Assembly (NCBI RefSeq): GCF_003286085.1
Contig: NW_020825288.1
Coordinates: forward strand, 10,354,001-10,418,000
From: Drosophila persimilis
Lineage: Eukaryota; Arthropoda; Insecta; Diptera; Drosophilidae
Direction of reading: 5' to 3'
Length of the DNA: 64,000 nucleotides
The translations under genes were made by a program, and so were the position numbers. This document shows, in pieces, positions 25,401-38,600 of this stretch (positions are counted from its first letter, which is position 1; the number at the start of each line of letters is the position of its first letter). The notes under the pieces are model-generated. The model was given only the letters and a program-made list of their open reading frames with translations. It did not search any database and was not told where the DNA came from.

Positions 25401-26758
25401 GAGATTAATCAGCTTGTATTCCTTGCATTGCAGCTCGCGTTGAGGAGGAATTGGGTGCCGGCGGCAACGCAAAGTTGACCAATCAGATGTTTGTGCCTGC
25501 CGCTAGCTCCGTTTCCCACTCCGGTATGCACACAAGCATCACCAGCAGTCACAGCAACAACAGCAGTCATGCACACAGCGATGGACCGGATTCCCTGAAC
25601 GCCACCTACATATCAGTGGTGAGTGGCCAACGAACCAGTTTGCTCCACACATTGCACCCGTTTCATGCTTTCTGTATGTTTTATTTTCATTTTCATTTGT
25701 TGTCCGCACTTTATGTTTACTGTATGTTGTGTATGCGTGTGTGTGTGTGTGCTCACGCGCATTTTGGGGCTTGCTTCACTCGCGGTAAACGCTAAACCCG
25801 AACAGGGAGGCGATAAGCTGACGCTCAGCATACCGGAACAGAAACCGGCGGCAGGCAGTAGCGCCAGCGGCATCTCCACCGCCAGCACGAGCACCTCGAG
25901 CACCACCAATGGTAATCCACCCTTCAGCAACGCTACTTTTGTCTCGGGCTTCAGTGCGCCGCTTACCCCCCCATCGTCGCTGCCAGCCATACTCAACAAT
26001 AACAACACTAGCGGCAGCTTGGCCACCAGTGTGACCACCATCATCACGCCCAGCAGCCCCACTGCCAGCATCAGTGTAGTGGCTCCCACCAGCAGTGGCA
26101 CAGACCCGGCCCCAAGCGCCCCTGCACCCGCGCTGAGCAATGCCTCGGCTGCCGAAATACTCATTAATGAAATATTCATTAACAACATCATAAACAACAA
26201 TGCTGCTGCCAGCAGTAACGGCAGCAGTAACAGCAGTGGCAGCAACGCAGCCGAATCTGGTGCAAAGCCTGCGGCAAACGCCACACCCAGCGCCGGCACA
26301 TTGCTCTTCTCCACGCTTAGTGAGCAGGAGCGGTTAGAGGCGCAGAGGACGGGCCAGAATCCGAATCAGAACCAGAATCACAGCGAAGTAGATGCACCAC
26401 AGAGTGAAAAGGTTTGACCATTGAGCAATTCTGTCTACGCTTTCACTGTCTGTCTATAAACTGGCCTAGAACGATTAACATTTAGTTTTCATTTCTTTCA
26501 ATCTGCACGCAATCTAACTCTTAACGTATATACCCGTATACGTAGTTCGTTGACCCCTGTGGACGGCTCTTAACGCTTTTAACGCTTAATCTTCTTCCAC
26601 AGAAAAGCAAGAGCAATTACCCGGAGAGCAGCCGCATTCCGTCCAGCAACAGCAACGATATGGTCTCACCCTGGCTGGTCTCCTCGGAGGTTGTGTCGGC
26701 CCCCAAGGGACGCGAGCCGACTATTATACGAAAGTCCGTTATTACAACTCAGTTGTAA
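22459..26758 (+). CDS. yrt: Yurt, FERM-domain polarity protein (EPB41L5 family), ten coding exons
   Basis: Exons joined by GT-AG and frame: 22459-22662, 23123-23270, 23336-23512, 23590-24655, 24730-24861, 25010-25129, 25208-25362, 25434-25618, 25806-26411, 26603-26758. The product is 982 residues. A FERM domain spans about residues 51-336, with [20 protein letters not shown] in F2 and [20 protein letters not shown] in F3. A FERM-adjacent segment follows at about 345-390 ([24 protein letters not shown]). After it come a poly-Ala run (about 412-424) and a long Ser/Asn/Ala-rich tail ending TTQL, which fits a class I PDZ ligand. The match to human EPB41L5 is strong across the FERM and FA regions. 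In the fly family, Yurt restrains Crumbs at the lateral membrane and contributes to septate-junction barrier function. The ATG at 22,459 follows AACGAAA and begins the family's basic N-terminus (MLRFLSRRK). Confidence 0.96.
25010..25129 (+). other. yrt: Candidate cassette exon of yrt (120 nt, frame-preserving)
   Basis: This exon starts and ends in the same phase (phase 2), and its donor is the weak GTAGCG. Exon 5 (ending AG) joined directly to exon 7 (starting G) also gives an open AGG codon, so skipping would remove 40 residues without a frame change. The 606-nt exon at 25,806-26,411 is likewise phase 0 at both ends. Alternative use is an inference. Confidence 0.45.
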
Positions 26759-27593
26759 TTATTGTTTAGTCTTAACCTCTAACCCTTTTAAAAATGTAAG
26801 CCTACATGTTCTTATTTATATTTATATACATATACATATACATACATATGCTAGGTACGGAAGATCTAGACAGACGAAACGTACTCGTACTCTACTCGTA
26901 TTTTTTAATATAGACAAACGCTAGACAACTTTTAATCATTCCATGAGAGAGTAGCAAGAGAGCGACAAAGCGACAAAACGACAATGAGAGAAAGCAGGTC
27001 CAATCAAAATGTAAACTGTCCATAAATGTGCCTTAACGATCTATATAGTATATACATATTTATACACACATATACATATTCGTCTAGTACATTTGAACGA
27101 AACGAAAACGAGAACGAGATGTGCTAAAAACAGTGTACTTAAATAAAGTTAACGATTCAAAATGTATTCATTTGCTAACTATAAGTGTATAGACTGGATT
27201 TTAACCAACAAAAGCAAAACAAACAAGAAGTGATGAAGGCGCTCTGCTTAATATAGTACTAGGCCTATGTTATAGCTAAGAAATGTGAGCTCCCCTCAAT
27301 GCAGTATTCCAACTAATCGACCACTCTTAAGAACAACGAATCCGATCCGTGCATATTCGAACTAAATTCTAAAATCAACAAAAATTGACTGAAATTGTAT
27401 ACAAACTGAATTGAGATGAGAATCGAAAATTTGAAAATGTGCTGCTACCCGCCGGGTATCCTACCTACTCGTAGGTTCAAAACAATATTATCCATCGAAA
27501 TTTTAAGTACAAGAGCAGTGTACTCAATTAATTTTTTGTCTAAGCATACAGAGAGGATGTTGAAGCATTTAAATGTATAAAATATTCAATAAA
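26759..27593 (+). other. yrt: yrt 3'UTR
   Basis: AT-rich, non-coding sequence follows the stop codon. Possible poly(A) signals are AATAAA near 27,143 and at 27,588-27,593. The extent is inferred from these hexamers only. Confidence 0.55.
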
Positions 27594-28349
27594 AGTGCAT
27601 TTATGCATTATACATTTACACACATTCAGCATGCGCCACTGAGGCATTCATTCCCCCAACCCCAACGAGATATTTCCCATCTATTTTCGAATTAGGCAGC
27701 CCATTCCTGGAATCCAAAGGAGGCCCAGCTGCCAGTTAGCCTCCCGATGCTCAAGTCAAGTACAGACCAGAAGCAGCCACAGCGGAGGCCTTCCCAACCA
27801 CACACATGTACTTGAAATTCCAAGATATTTTCGCAGCCCCCGAGGTCGTGGCACTGCAATTAAAAGACAGCCGGCGGTCGCATCGGCTCCGGGCAGTGTT
27901 GATGCTGATTCCAAAGAGAAATCTTGTGTACATACGAGAATTTGGATATCGTTTTAGAGAACACATTTTTGATGCTCTGGCAGCATGCTTTGGTCCTATT
28001 TATAGCCAATCCATAACCCCCGCCGACGACGTGGGGGCAGCTCCTGTGGATCGGCGAAAATGGACTGTTTTGGAAGCGGAGAAATGACTGATCATCGTAC
28101 GTACCCATGCCACCAGAATGTACATATGCACCTTGGCTCTGCCCCCTCCAGCTATAGATGGGATGGATGTTCGTTTACATAGTACTCGTACGTACCATAC
28201 GGATAATTTGCAGTGGGCGTGCAAAATTTCATAATTTCCTGTGCGCGATGGTCGATGCGATGCAAGGCTAAAAATACTGATAGAAACTGTCTGCTTCTTG
28301 CAGCAATGAAAGACATGTTTGATATAGTTTCATTAGATTTAATTTAAAG
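27594..28349. other. Convergent spacer between yrt and Act87E
   Basis: A 93-codon frame at 27,806-28,087 has no recognisable domain and is not supported as a gene. The left part follows the yrt poly(A) signal. The right part borders the likely end of Act87E transcription, where an AATAAA on the minus strand lies at 28,373-28,368. Confidence 0.5.
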
Positions 28350-28682
28350 TGGATGCTACTTGTATAATTTATTTTTTAAACTGTAAATTTTGCATTCTTG
28401 ATTCTCCTGAACTTCTCCTCATCGGCTTGTGCGACACTTCCAATAAATATTAATATAAGTATAATACATATCATGATGGTTCAATTTCTTTGGTTGTTTG
28501 TCCGTCTGGTTGGATGGCGGGGCAGCAAGAGGTGCGACTTAAAATTAATCATCTTCGAGTCCTAGGCGCCGGCTGGCCGACGCCATCCTGCTCTCGTTGT
28601 TGCTGTATTATTGTGTGTTCGTGTTGGTGTGTGGTGTGGTGTGGGTGGTGGAGGCTGCGGCTGGTGTTGCTGCTGCTGCTGC

Positions 28683-29956
<1,274 letters not shown>

Positions 29957-30008
29957 CGTCAAAGGAAAAGACAACTAGAAACCTAAATCAACACTTTCGC
30001 TGTAGAAC

Positions 30009-30047
30009 TGCGAGTGGCCGCTGGACCGAGATGCGCTAATATTTATA
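30009..30047 (-). promoter_or_regulatory. Act87E: Act87E core promoter (TATA box)
   Basis: The minus strand reads GGTATAAATATT, with TATAAAT at 30,047-30,041. Transcription is expected to start roughly 30-38 bases downstream, in CCACTCGCAGTTC (30,016-30,009). The resulting first exon of about 55 bases ends at the donor at 29,957. The start site is inferred. Confidence 0.65.
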
Positions 30048-32783
30048 CCATTCGAGCGACCCTCAGTCGAGTAGATATTCCACACGCAAGCCCACACTCA
30101 CACACCAACACACGCGCACAGGGAGGCACACACAGATACGAGCACTCTCAGACATACATATGCAGCACATGGCATGGATGCACATTTCGCCGAGGGGGAA
30201 ATTTTGAATTTCTTTAAAAATAATTTGTTTTCGTTTGTTTTTGGATTTCGGTTCGCTTCGTTCATAATTCCGAGAGGCAGAGACAGCCGCAGTCGCTGGC
30301 TGAACAACTACGAAATGGCTCACCCACAGATACTACATGGGCTACACAGATGGACAGATACAAATACAGGGACATCCTCCGGATCAGAGCCCCAGCATTT
30401 CCATCGTAGGCGTATCTCTGTATCTATAACTGTTCGTAGAGTAGATCTGTATCTGTATCTGTATCTGTATGTGTGTTCGTTTTTGTTTTGTCTAATTTTT
30501 AATCAACATTTGCACGTTGGTCCAATCCATACATGGTTGGGATGGAAATCTCTCGGCGATGAGAACGCACTCGTAATTAGAAAAATACGAATCTCAAAAC
30601 AAAACCAGAAACCAAAAATCTCTGTGAATTAAGTACATGCATATATTCGTACAACATTCTCCCAGCCGTAATTTGTGGCGCTGGGTGTGGGTGGTTAGGG
30701 ATTTGGACCCCATAAACACAAGTCGAAAATTTGTAATAGAGCGTGCAGTGCATTTATAGATTCGCAAGTTTGTGTTCGTCAAACGGAAATCAATGAAATA
30801 TGCTTCAACCTATTTCCCCATTAATATTTCTTGAATATGTCTCTTGGCCGTCCCCAATTTATCGCCATTAATAATAAACAACATCATTAAAATCTATTCA
30901 GTTAATGATCAAATCTTTAATTGACTTATATGGTACTCATGGAATATTCAAAAATACAAGAAATAACAAAGGCATTTGTTGTTTACCCAATTCTCTTAAA
31001 ATGCGTGCGTGTGGGTGGAAAACTGTGTGAAATGGAATTCGGAAAAGAAACGAAAGAAAAAGAAGGAAAATAAAAATACAAATCGTGCGCTCTCACGTTT
31101 TTGCATGAGCTTCTTTGACGCTTACGCGCAGAAACGTATCTAGAGTATGGAATTCTATTTTCAGCGGAAAACTCAAGAGAATTATATATTTTAAATTTTA
31201 ATTTAAATATAGAAAAGTATGCGATTGGCCAGTTATCGCAGGTGAGGAACAACCTGCTCAATTGTGCTGCCATTTGAATACCCTACAATATGTAGCCTAA
31301 TGAATGGAATTGCAGGTTACACTGGGTTATATTATCTTGAATCAATTTATATACAAATTAACGTGGACAGATAATAAAATTTGTTTCTCTGAATTACTTT
31401 TCAAAATCGTATATTTAATTCTTACCCCCGATTCGAGGTGTCAATCTTGTTCTATGTCTGGTCCAATTTAACGTTTACGGGCCAGAACTAGTTTCCTCGC
31501 TTGACTACATATTTATCAACAATTCTCTATCTTTCATTTCTACATTCATGTACTATGGGTAGTATTTGATTTTTAAGGGACTCAAAGTAGCACCCAACTA
31601 ATATTCTATAACTCCAAATAAAACTTAAAAGATCAACCAAACGATGTGTAATTTTTAAGACCTTTCTGAATCAAAGTTCTTAAAAATTGTAATAGACTTG
31701 ATTTCCCTCAGTGTTTGCGTTAATGCTATATCAAATCGAATATTTTGTCTATCTTAGTATTTCCCGTCCCGAATACCGTAATACTCATACTCGTATTTTA
31801 TTTTCATTCACTCGCTGATTCATCTTATCAGCTCGGTGTCATCTACATATTTACAACGCCTTGTTGAATACCATTAACGTGTCTTTCATTCACCCAACCA
31901 CAACGATTGCTTGTACGATACATATGTATGTACATATGTGGAAGCACCAGTATCTATGTTATCGCTTGTGTGTATTGAAATTTGTTCGGCCTACATTGGC
32001 TGGCTAGCAGCTGATTGAATTGTGTTGGCCAGCAACAACAAAAAGCTGCCAATTTGAAAATACTGCAACAAATGTTCTGCCTAAAAATATTATTTATAAA
32101 AATGTATGAAAAGCACATATACTCGCACCAGCCAGCAGCAGCAACGGCGGAGGCCAGGCACCAGCGGAGGCACCAGGCTGTACATAGACCACCACCTTTT
32201 AAGGATGCGCAAAGCGACGGAGGCGAATGCCGACGACAGCTTGACGTTGGCGGCGTGCGCGCCTGTCCGCTTTCTTGACAAGCAGCCGCAACGGCTACGG
32301 CAACGGCAGCAGCAACAACAACGGCTACGACTACGGCTATAGCGACGCAGCCGTGCATTCCACGGTGTATTGCAATTTTCGTATTTTTAAATCGAATTAT
32401 GTGCCAAGAAAATATTAATATATATATTTATGAATTTCTTCGGGCAGGAGCTCAACGATTTTTATGTTTAGTTTGCAATTAATTAATTAAATTCTATGAT
32501 TGAATTTTGTTCCACAGGATATACATTGGTGTGCGTGCTAATTGGAGTCACTGATGGTTGCAATGGTTCTATTTATGGTATTATTGGGATTCATTGCCTT
32601 AGATTCTGGACTCACTAGGACTATGTTCTGTAGCTGAAAAATATTTTTTTTTTTTGCCAGCAGCTATTTGTCACTGTGAAAAACCAATAATATGTTGTTG
32701 AATGTATTGATGGGTATTCAAAAATGTGTCCTAAAAATGTTCATACTCTGTACTACAATTAAATAACCGTCTCGTGCGTAGAT
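30048..32783. other. Spacer between Act87E and Ir87a
   Basis: This is mostly AT-rich non-coding DNA with an (ATCTGT)4 array at 30,445-30,468 and CAA/CGG-type repeats near 32,280-32,345. The part next to Act87E probably holds its upstream control region, and the right end includes the Ir87a 3'UTR. No further gene is supported. Confidence 0.5.
30445..30468. repeat. (ATCTGT)4 hexanucleotide repeat
   Basis: Four perfect units occur upstream of the Act87E promoter. Confidence 0.95.
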
Positions 32784-35668
32784 TCATCCACGCGCTCTAT
32801 AATAACACTTCACCAATGCCCACTCTATGAGAAAGACGCTGAAGGAGATCAGCAGAAGGCCACTGGAGAAGGCGAACGCCCCATGGAACTGAGCCAGAGT
32901 CAGGGCCTTGAAGGGATCCTCCCGTACGCGGTTGATCTCCTCGTGGATCATGCGCCTCCTGTCCAGATCGCGGGCCCACTTCTGCATGTGGCCCGACTCG
33001 ATGATGTGCTGGATGACCGGATTGATCTGGTGCAGTAAATGGTACTTCTTGGGAAGCAGCATGGTGACCAAGTAGACGTAGAGGGACTCCCGGCGGTCGA
33101 AGCAGAATAGGCGATCGCGCTGGATGCGTGGATTGTAGAAGGAGTGCAGCCGGGAGACAGCCACGGCGATATGTTCATTGTTTGCAGCATCATTGAGGCA
33201 GTCCACGATATTGTAGCACATCTGGAACTTTTCACGAATATACTTGAAGATCTGCAAGGGACAGGGAAGGATAAGCTATCTCTGATATACTGAGGTACTG
33301 CCGATATGAATCACCTCTCCATCCTTGTTCAGATGGCGAACGTTCTCTGAGCTGCCCATGATGGTCATGCGATGGCTGTAGATCTCCTCCAGAGACTGGA
33401 TCTGATGCGAGCTGCGCGGAGTGGTGAGCGTGCTTATGAGGAAGCTCTGATAGGTGTTGCTGAAGAAGAAGCCCATCAGAAAGGACAGCGCAAAGAGCTG
33501 CCTCAGAACCAAAGAAAGCGTCTGGGCGGGCATGGCCTGGGTCAAGAGAATCCCCAGCATCCGCAGGCAAATGGCGAAATAATTATTGAGATTCCGTAGG
33601 CGGAAGCCAGTGACGCGCTGCGCCATCAGCACCATGAAGGAGCAGGTGACAATGAAGAGCAGGAGCAGGAAGCCTGTGTCCGCATTAAAGTTGGCCACGA
33701 AGTTGAAGAACCCGTGCTTGCGCTTGGCCCGTGCCACACACCAGGTGAGGTCGTCCTGGTGGTAAGGAATGGAGCTGGACACAAACTGGCTAATGCTGGG
33801 GTCCTCATCGATGCCACCCACAATCATCTCGATTTCGCTGAAACATAAGTGTGTGTTTGTGTGGGATGGGGTTTATTGGAATGGGACTCCGCTTACCCGT
33901 CGATTAGCTGCTGGAACAGATGGTATAGGTTGCTGTTCTCCGCCTGCATATCGATGTGTACATTTAAGCGCTCCGCAATGGTCTGCACCATCTGGTACTC
34001 AATTCCACTGAGCTGGGACTTGGACCCATCCGCCCCGCCGTCTGCCTCCAGGATGCCGGTGGTGTCCGCTGCTTCTACATCCGCGTAGCTTTCATCTCCT
34101 GAATCCCCATAACTGGTAGTCTCATTATAGTCGCCGTCTCCCTGTGTACCGTAGTAGTAGTCCTCTACAGGCTCCTCGCCGCTGCGGAAGATGTAGGGCT
34201 CCCAGGGCCGAAAGGCGGCCGTCAGCGGACATCCGCTCAGGTCGCGTGGAAACTTATCCTCAAACTTTGCTCGAAAGAACTCTTCGATGGTAGCCTCTAT
34301 TTTGGGTGTGACATTGGGAGACCTGTGCCGCTCGTCACTCTCAGTTGAATGCTCTGATTGATCTTCCGATTGATTTTTACTATCCGTTGATTGACCAGAT
34401 GGGTCCTCATTATTACTCTCAGTTGATTTAGCAGGTGGATCTTCATTGCCACTCTCATCTGCCTTGGGACCTTCCGACGATCGATCAAATTGATCTTCCT
34501 TGCTGCTCTGAACACCATGTCCAGATTGGACCTCTGTTGACAGATCGTAATGAAAATCATTGCTACCCTCTTTGGACTGAGCTTTATTCTCCGCTGATTG
34601 ATCAGCGTACTCATACATTCTTACTATAAGACCTTTGCTGCCAATCAAGCTATCATTAGATTCTAAGTAGAGATCTGAATCGTTTCCTTCGTGTTGCATT
34701 TCTTTATTACGAGTATCGTTCTCTTCATCATTATTTTCTGTATTTTCTTCCATCTCCCCGTAAAGAGATGGTGATTCATTATTATCTTCTTGTTTTTCAT
34801 CCTCTTTAGACTCGACTGTTATATCTTCATTAGCCCCTTCTTGACTTTCTCCTGTAATTTCTGTAGATCCTTCTCCCCCATTTTCTTCGATTTCAACATC
34901 CTCTTCGTTTTCGTTTTCGTTTTCGCTTTCACTATCGTCTTCTTCCTCATAGTCACCGTCCCCATCGTTATCGCCTCTGTGGTCACTCGGATAGTCGCAG
35001 GCATCGAGCAGCTCCACGGCTATTACTCGGTTTCCGCAATTGTTGTCCGGATGATAGGGAAAGACGCTCTTGCCGTAGTAGAACTCGTTCTCCTCGCTCT
35101 GCCCAATCACGTTCACGTTAAAGATTTTCTTGTTCATGAACGTGAGAAGCAGCTCCACCATCAGGTCTGTCATCTCCTCGTCGGTCTCCTCCACCGCGGC
35201 CAGGTAGACCACGAACTGCGCGAGTGGATTCCAGTTCAGCATGCCCTTCCAGTAGTCAAACACTTCGTCCAGATCCTCGTCCTCGAGATTCTCCACAATC
35301 AGGAAATAGCACTGCGGCTTCTCGTGCATCACGAATTCAGAGGATGGGGACCCCTCCCTGGGATTCGTGACCAGCAGGGTCCAGGGATATCCGTCATACA
35401 AGTTCATGCCACTGAGCAGCCGCTCCTGAACATTGTGCAGCTGGTAGTTGCGGCTGATACAGAGCACCGAGCCCGAGAGACCGTCCCCGGAGTCGAAGTA
35501 CTTTCGGAGCAGGGCTAGGATGCAGGCTCCCTGTGACTTGTCGTTGTTGGGAACCGTCATCAGATTCATGCCAAAACCATCAACACCTGAAGCCAGCAGC
35601 AAGAAGTGGAGCAGCAAGGTCGCCGCCCAAACGGAGCGCCCTGATATGCGTAGCTCTAGTCCGGACAT
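32784..35668 (-). CDS. Ir87a: Ionotropic receptor Ir87a, three coding exons
   Basis: Minus-strand exons 35668-33897, 33837-33315 and 33251-32784 join in frame to give 920 residues. Order: signal peptide (about 12-30, LLLHFLLLASG); amino-terminal domain; acidic low-complexity insert (about 229-450); ligand-binding half S1 around 478-600 (CPLTAAFRPWEPYIF; GIEYQMVQTIAERLN); transmembrane segment at about 645-665 (TGFLLLLFIVTCSFMVLMAQ); pore and second helix near 700-728 (SFLMGFFFSNTYQSFLISTL); S2; and the last membrane helix at about 893-913 (GLLLISFSVFLIEWAL). This is the layout of divergent insect IRs, which are related to ionotropic glutamate receptors and act as chemosensory or related cation channels. 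The symbol follows position beside Act87E. The start is the ATG giving a normal signal peptide. Confidence 0.9.
34319..34984 (-). repeat. Ir87a: Acidic Ser/Glu/Asn-rich low-complexity insert in Ir87a
   Basis: About 222 codons between the amino-terminal and S1 regions are dominated by E, D, S, N, G and Q. They include imperfect repeats such as SENENENEED and the NEDPPAKSTES / NEDPSGQSTDS pair. The frame stays open throughout with no stop, so the insert is translated if the exon is used. It is predicted to be disordered. Confidence 0.85.
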
Positions 35669-38600
35669 GCCACAGAAAACTGAGCGGCCACGCCCCGTAC
35701 ACGCCCATTAAAACGGCAACCGTGTCTCGAGGGAGCCCACAGAGCCCACTGTCATTAAACCCCAATTATGTTAATTTTCAATCTTTGATTCGGCCCCACA
35801 GTCCCAACAAAATAAAATGTGTGTACTCGTATTTCTCCCATTCGGCTCGGTTTGTTTGTTTAGTGCCCGTTACCGGTGCGTCGCGCCTTTTATGGCCCGT
35901 CATAGGATCTGACGCTCCACGTGAATTGCGACAGGCTTTATCTTCAATCTCCCCGAATATGCAACTATAACTACACTCAGAAAAAACTTGGGATTTTTAC
36001 AAGGTAACTGACAAAATCCGTTTTTTCAGTGTGCGCTTGAGGGCCAAGTTACGATAAATATAGTAGATAAATTAATGATTTTAATAATTTAATAATTGAA
36101 ACCTTACCCAAATAGTTTCGAAATTTCCAAAACTCTTCAAAATTAAGTGGATTTCTAGAAATAAAAACTCGTAAAATGATACAAATATTAATAAAACCAA
36201 AGAAGATTGTTGCTGTCGATTTATTTTTCATATATATCGTACCGTTTTTTCCGTCTGTACTTTTACCCCCGACAGGGCCCCGATCAACTCCAATGCGCCT
36301 TCAGTGCGGCGGGGCCATTCATTCCCATGGCCAGGGCAGACTTTTCTGTTGTCTGGCTGACATTAAAGTTGAAGCCACGCTAACAGCGGACAAACACGAA
36401 GCAGCGGGAACAACGAGGCCTGACATTTTCGAGTAATAAATAATGGTGCATCGAAAGGAAATCGAACAAAAAATACTCAAATTGAATCAAGCGTGTGTGC
36501 TCGAGAGGTAGCAATCCAAAAATCAGTCGCCACAGGTTTGTACCTGCTGCAGATTTTCAATCTAGCAAATTGCTCCACTTTTATTGTATATTATTTTTGG
36601 TGCGAGTAACATACATACATATATCATAAACGCACTTTTATTTTTCCAATCTTACATCATCGTAAATCGGACAATTTACATACACCTCAGTGGGAGATTG
36701 GCCATAAATAATGCTCACAAAGCTGTCAAGTCTCTCGCTGCCTTTTTCCGACATCCATAAATGCAGCCTTAACATGAATCAACAAGTGAGAAGTGCAAAC
36801 AATTAACTTCTTAATTTAACTATCTTGTCTGCATTTTGTTTAATCAAGATTCGATTCCGTTTACATTGTCGTCACAAGTGTATACTATTTTTCATTGATG
36901 AATTTTCCAATCAAACATTACCCAAGTCGACTGGTTGCTGGTCGTAAAAGTTTAGACCGTTTGCGTTGCGTGATCATGAGCTACCAAATATGTGGAATAT
37001 GCTAAGTATTTCGAATACATTCAGATACAAATAACTACCAATCGAGTCATATAAATTGCTCATTGTTTTTGACGCCACTTAGTTCTCCCTTCTATTCTTA
37101 AATATCATATTTTATATTAAAAATCACTTGCTTAGTCGGTATGCTAATTTGTTGAAATACTCGTGTGCCTACAGTCAAACTGTGACTTTTAATTCTCGCA
37201 TTTGATAATGAGTTTGGACTTTTGGCAATATAGACAATTCATTAATTTCCATACTCTTAAGTACCACAAAGTCAAAGTTAGACGTGGCAGAGGAATGATC
37301 TTTTTTCGCAATCTCTTGCCATATTGTAAAGCTTATGAAAGTTCAATTGGAGGCGCTCCACAGCAACAAATAATGATCCCTTGAGTCTATGACCCATATG
37401 TACACATATACATATCTAATGAAAATCTATTTTCATTTACCAACAATATTTCGATAAAACCTCAAATCAGTCGCTAGTTAACCTAACAATTATATTTTTT
37501 GCCTAAATCCGTTCTGTGACTCACTTAAAAAGGTATTCGTGTTTCGATATGCCATATCCATGAATTTCGACCAATTTATTAGCTTGACGTTCAAAGACAA
37601 AGCCAACATGCATGTCTAATGCACCACGTTTCACCCTCTCTGCTCCACCCGGCCCGGCTCCGAGTGGGCTCCGCTCGCTTTCATGGCCCGCGGAGTGTGG
37701 CCAGAGGCAGCCGAGGGACTTTTTGCGCGCTGCTGACCTTCGTCAAGAGAATAGAAATCCATAGGGGTATCGGTAGAGTAGAGTAGTACTATGTACGATA
37801 TATATGTATATGGGGTATGGCTAACTAGTGGCTACTGTAATGGCTACATATTCTCGACTTATAAGTAGGTTGATTTATTGAGTCGAATAATAACTCCCCA
37901 ACCGCAGCCGTGGCTAGATTTCGTTGGATACTACGTGCATTGGAGGATACAGATACTGATCATCTGGAGGGTACGGGCATGGGTATCCGCAATCGGCTGG
38001 AAATGAAAGTATGCGCCACAAGGCGGTTAATGTTGGCCATTGTTGCCGAGGCTGTGGCTGTCTGGCTGTCTGGGTGTCTGGGTGTCCGATGCTTGTGGTG
38101 GGAAACCGGCTGTTGGCACACCTTCTGCGGAGGTGGAGCCTTCAGCCACACAGCTTTAATTGGTTTAATGGTCTGCATTTATAGAAACCAAAGCCGAGCA
38201 CTTAAGGAGGCCCATTAAAAGCGCTTAGAGCCAGCATCGATATTAGTTGATTGATATTTCGGCGGCCGAATACGGCACTTAGAATGGTTAACACCTAAGG
38301 TCCCAGCCAAAATGCCAGAAATATTTACCGAATTCATCAAGACCTTGTCCACACTGCCACTGCCAAAGCTGGTAATGAAAGTGTCAACAGGCTTCAGCAC
38401 CAGCACCAGCACCAGCTTCGGCCACAGCACCAGCTATGAGCACTCGGATTCGCAATGACTTAATTGAGCCCACATTTGTGCGAGCAGAATGCACAAATGA
38501 AGCAATTGGACAGTGTCGATGACAAGGCATGTGGGGAATGCTTGGTGATGTGAGGCCGAAACATATTTAAAGTTCATTTCGTAATGGCAGCAATGAGAGG

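Noticed and set aside
27806..28087. 93-codon + strand frame between yrt and Act87E
   Set aside because: It lies in the convergent 3' spacer, has no domain and no promoter signals, and the composition is not convincing.
34790..35518. 242-codon + strand frame opposite Ir87a
   Set aside because: It is an antisense shadow created by the GAA/GAT-rich acidic insert and the conserved exon.
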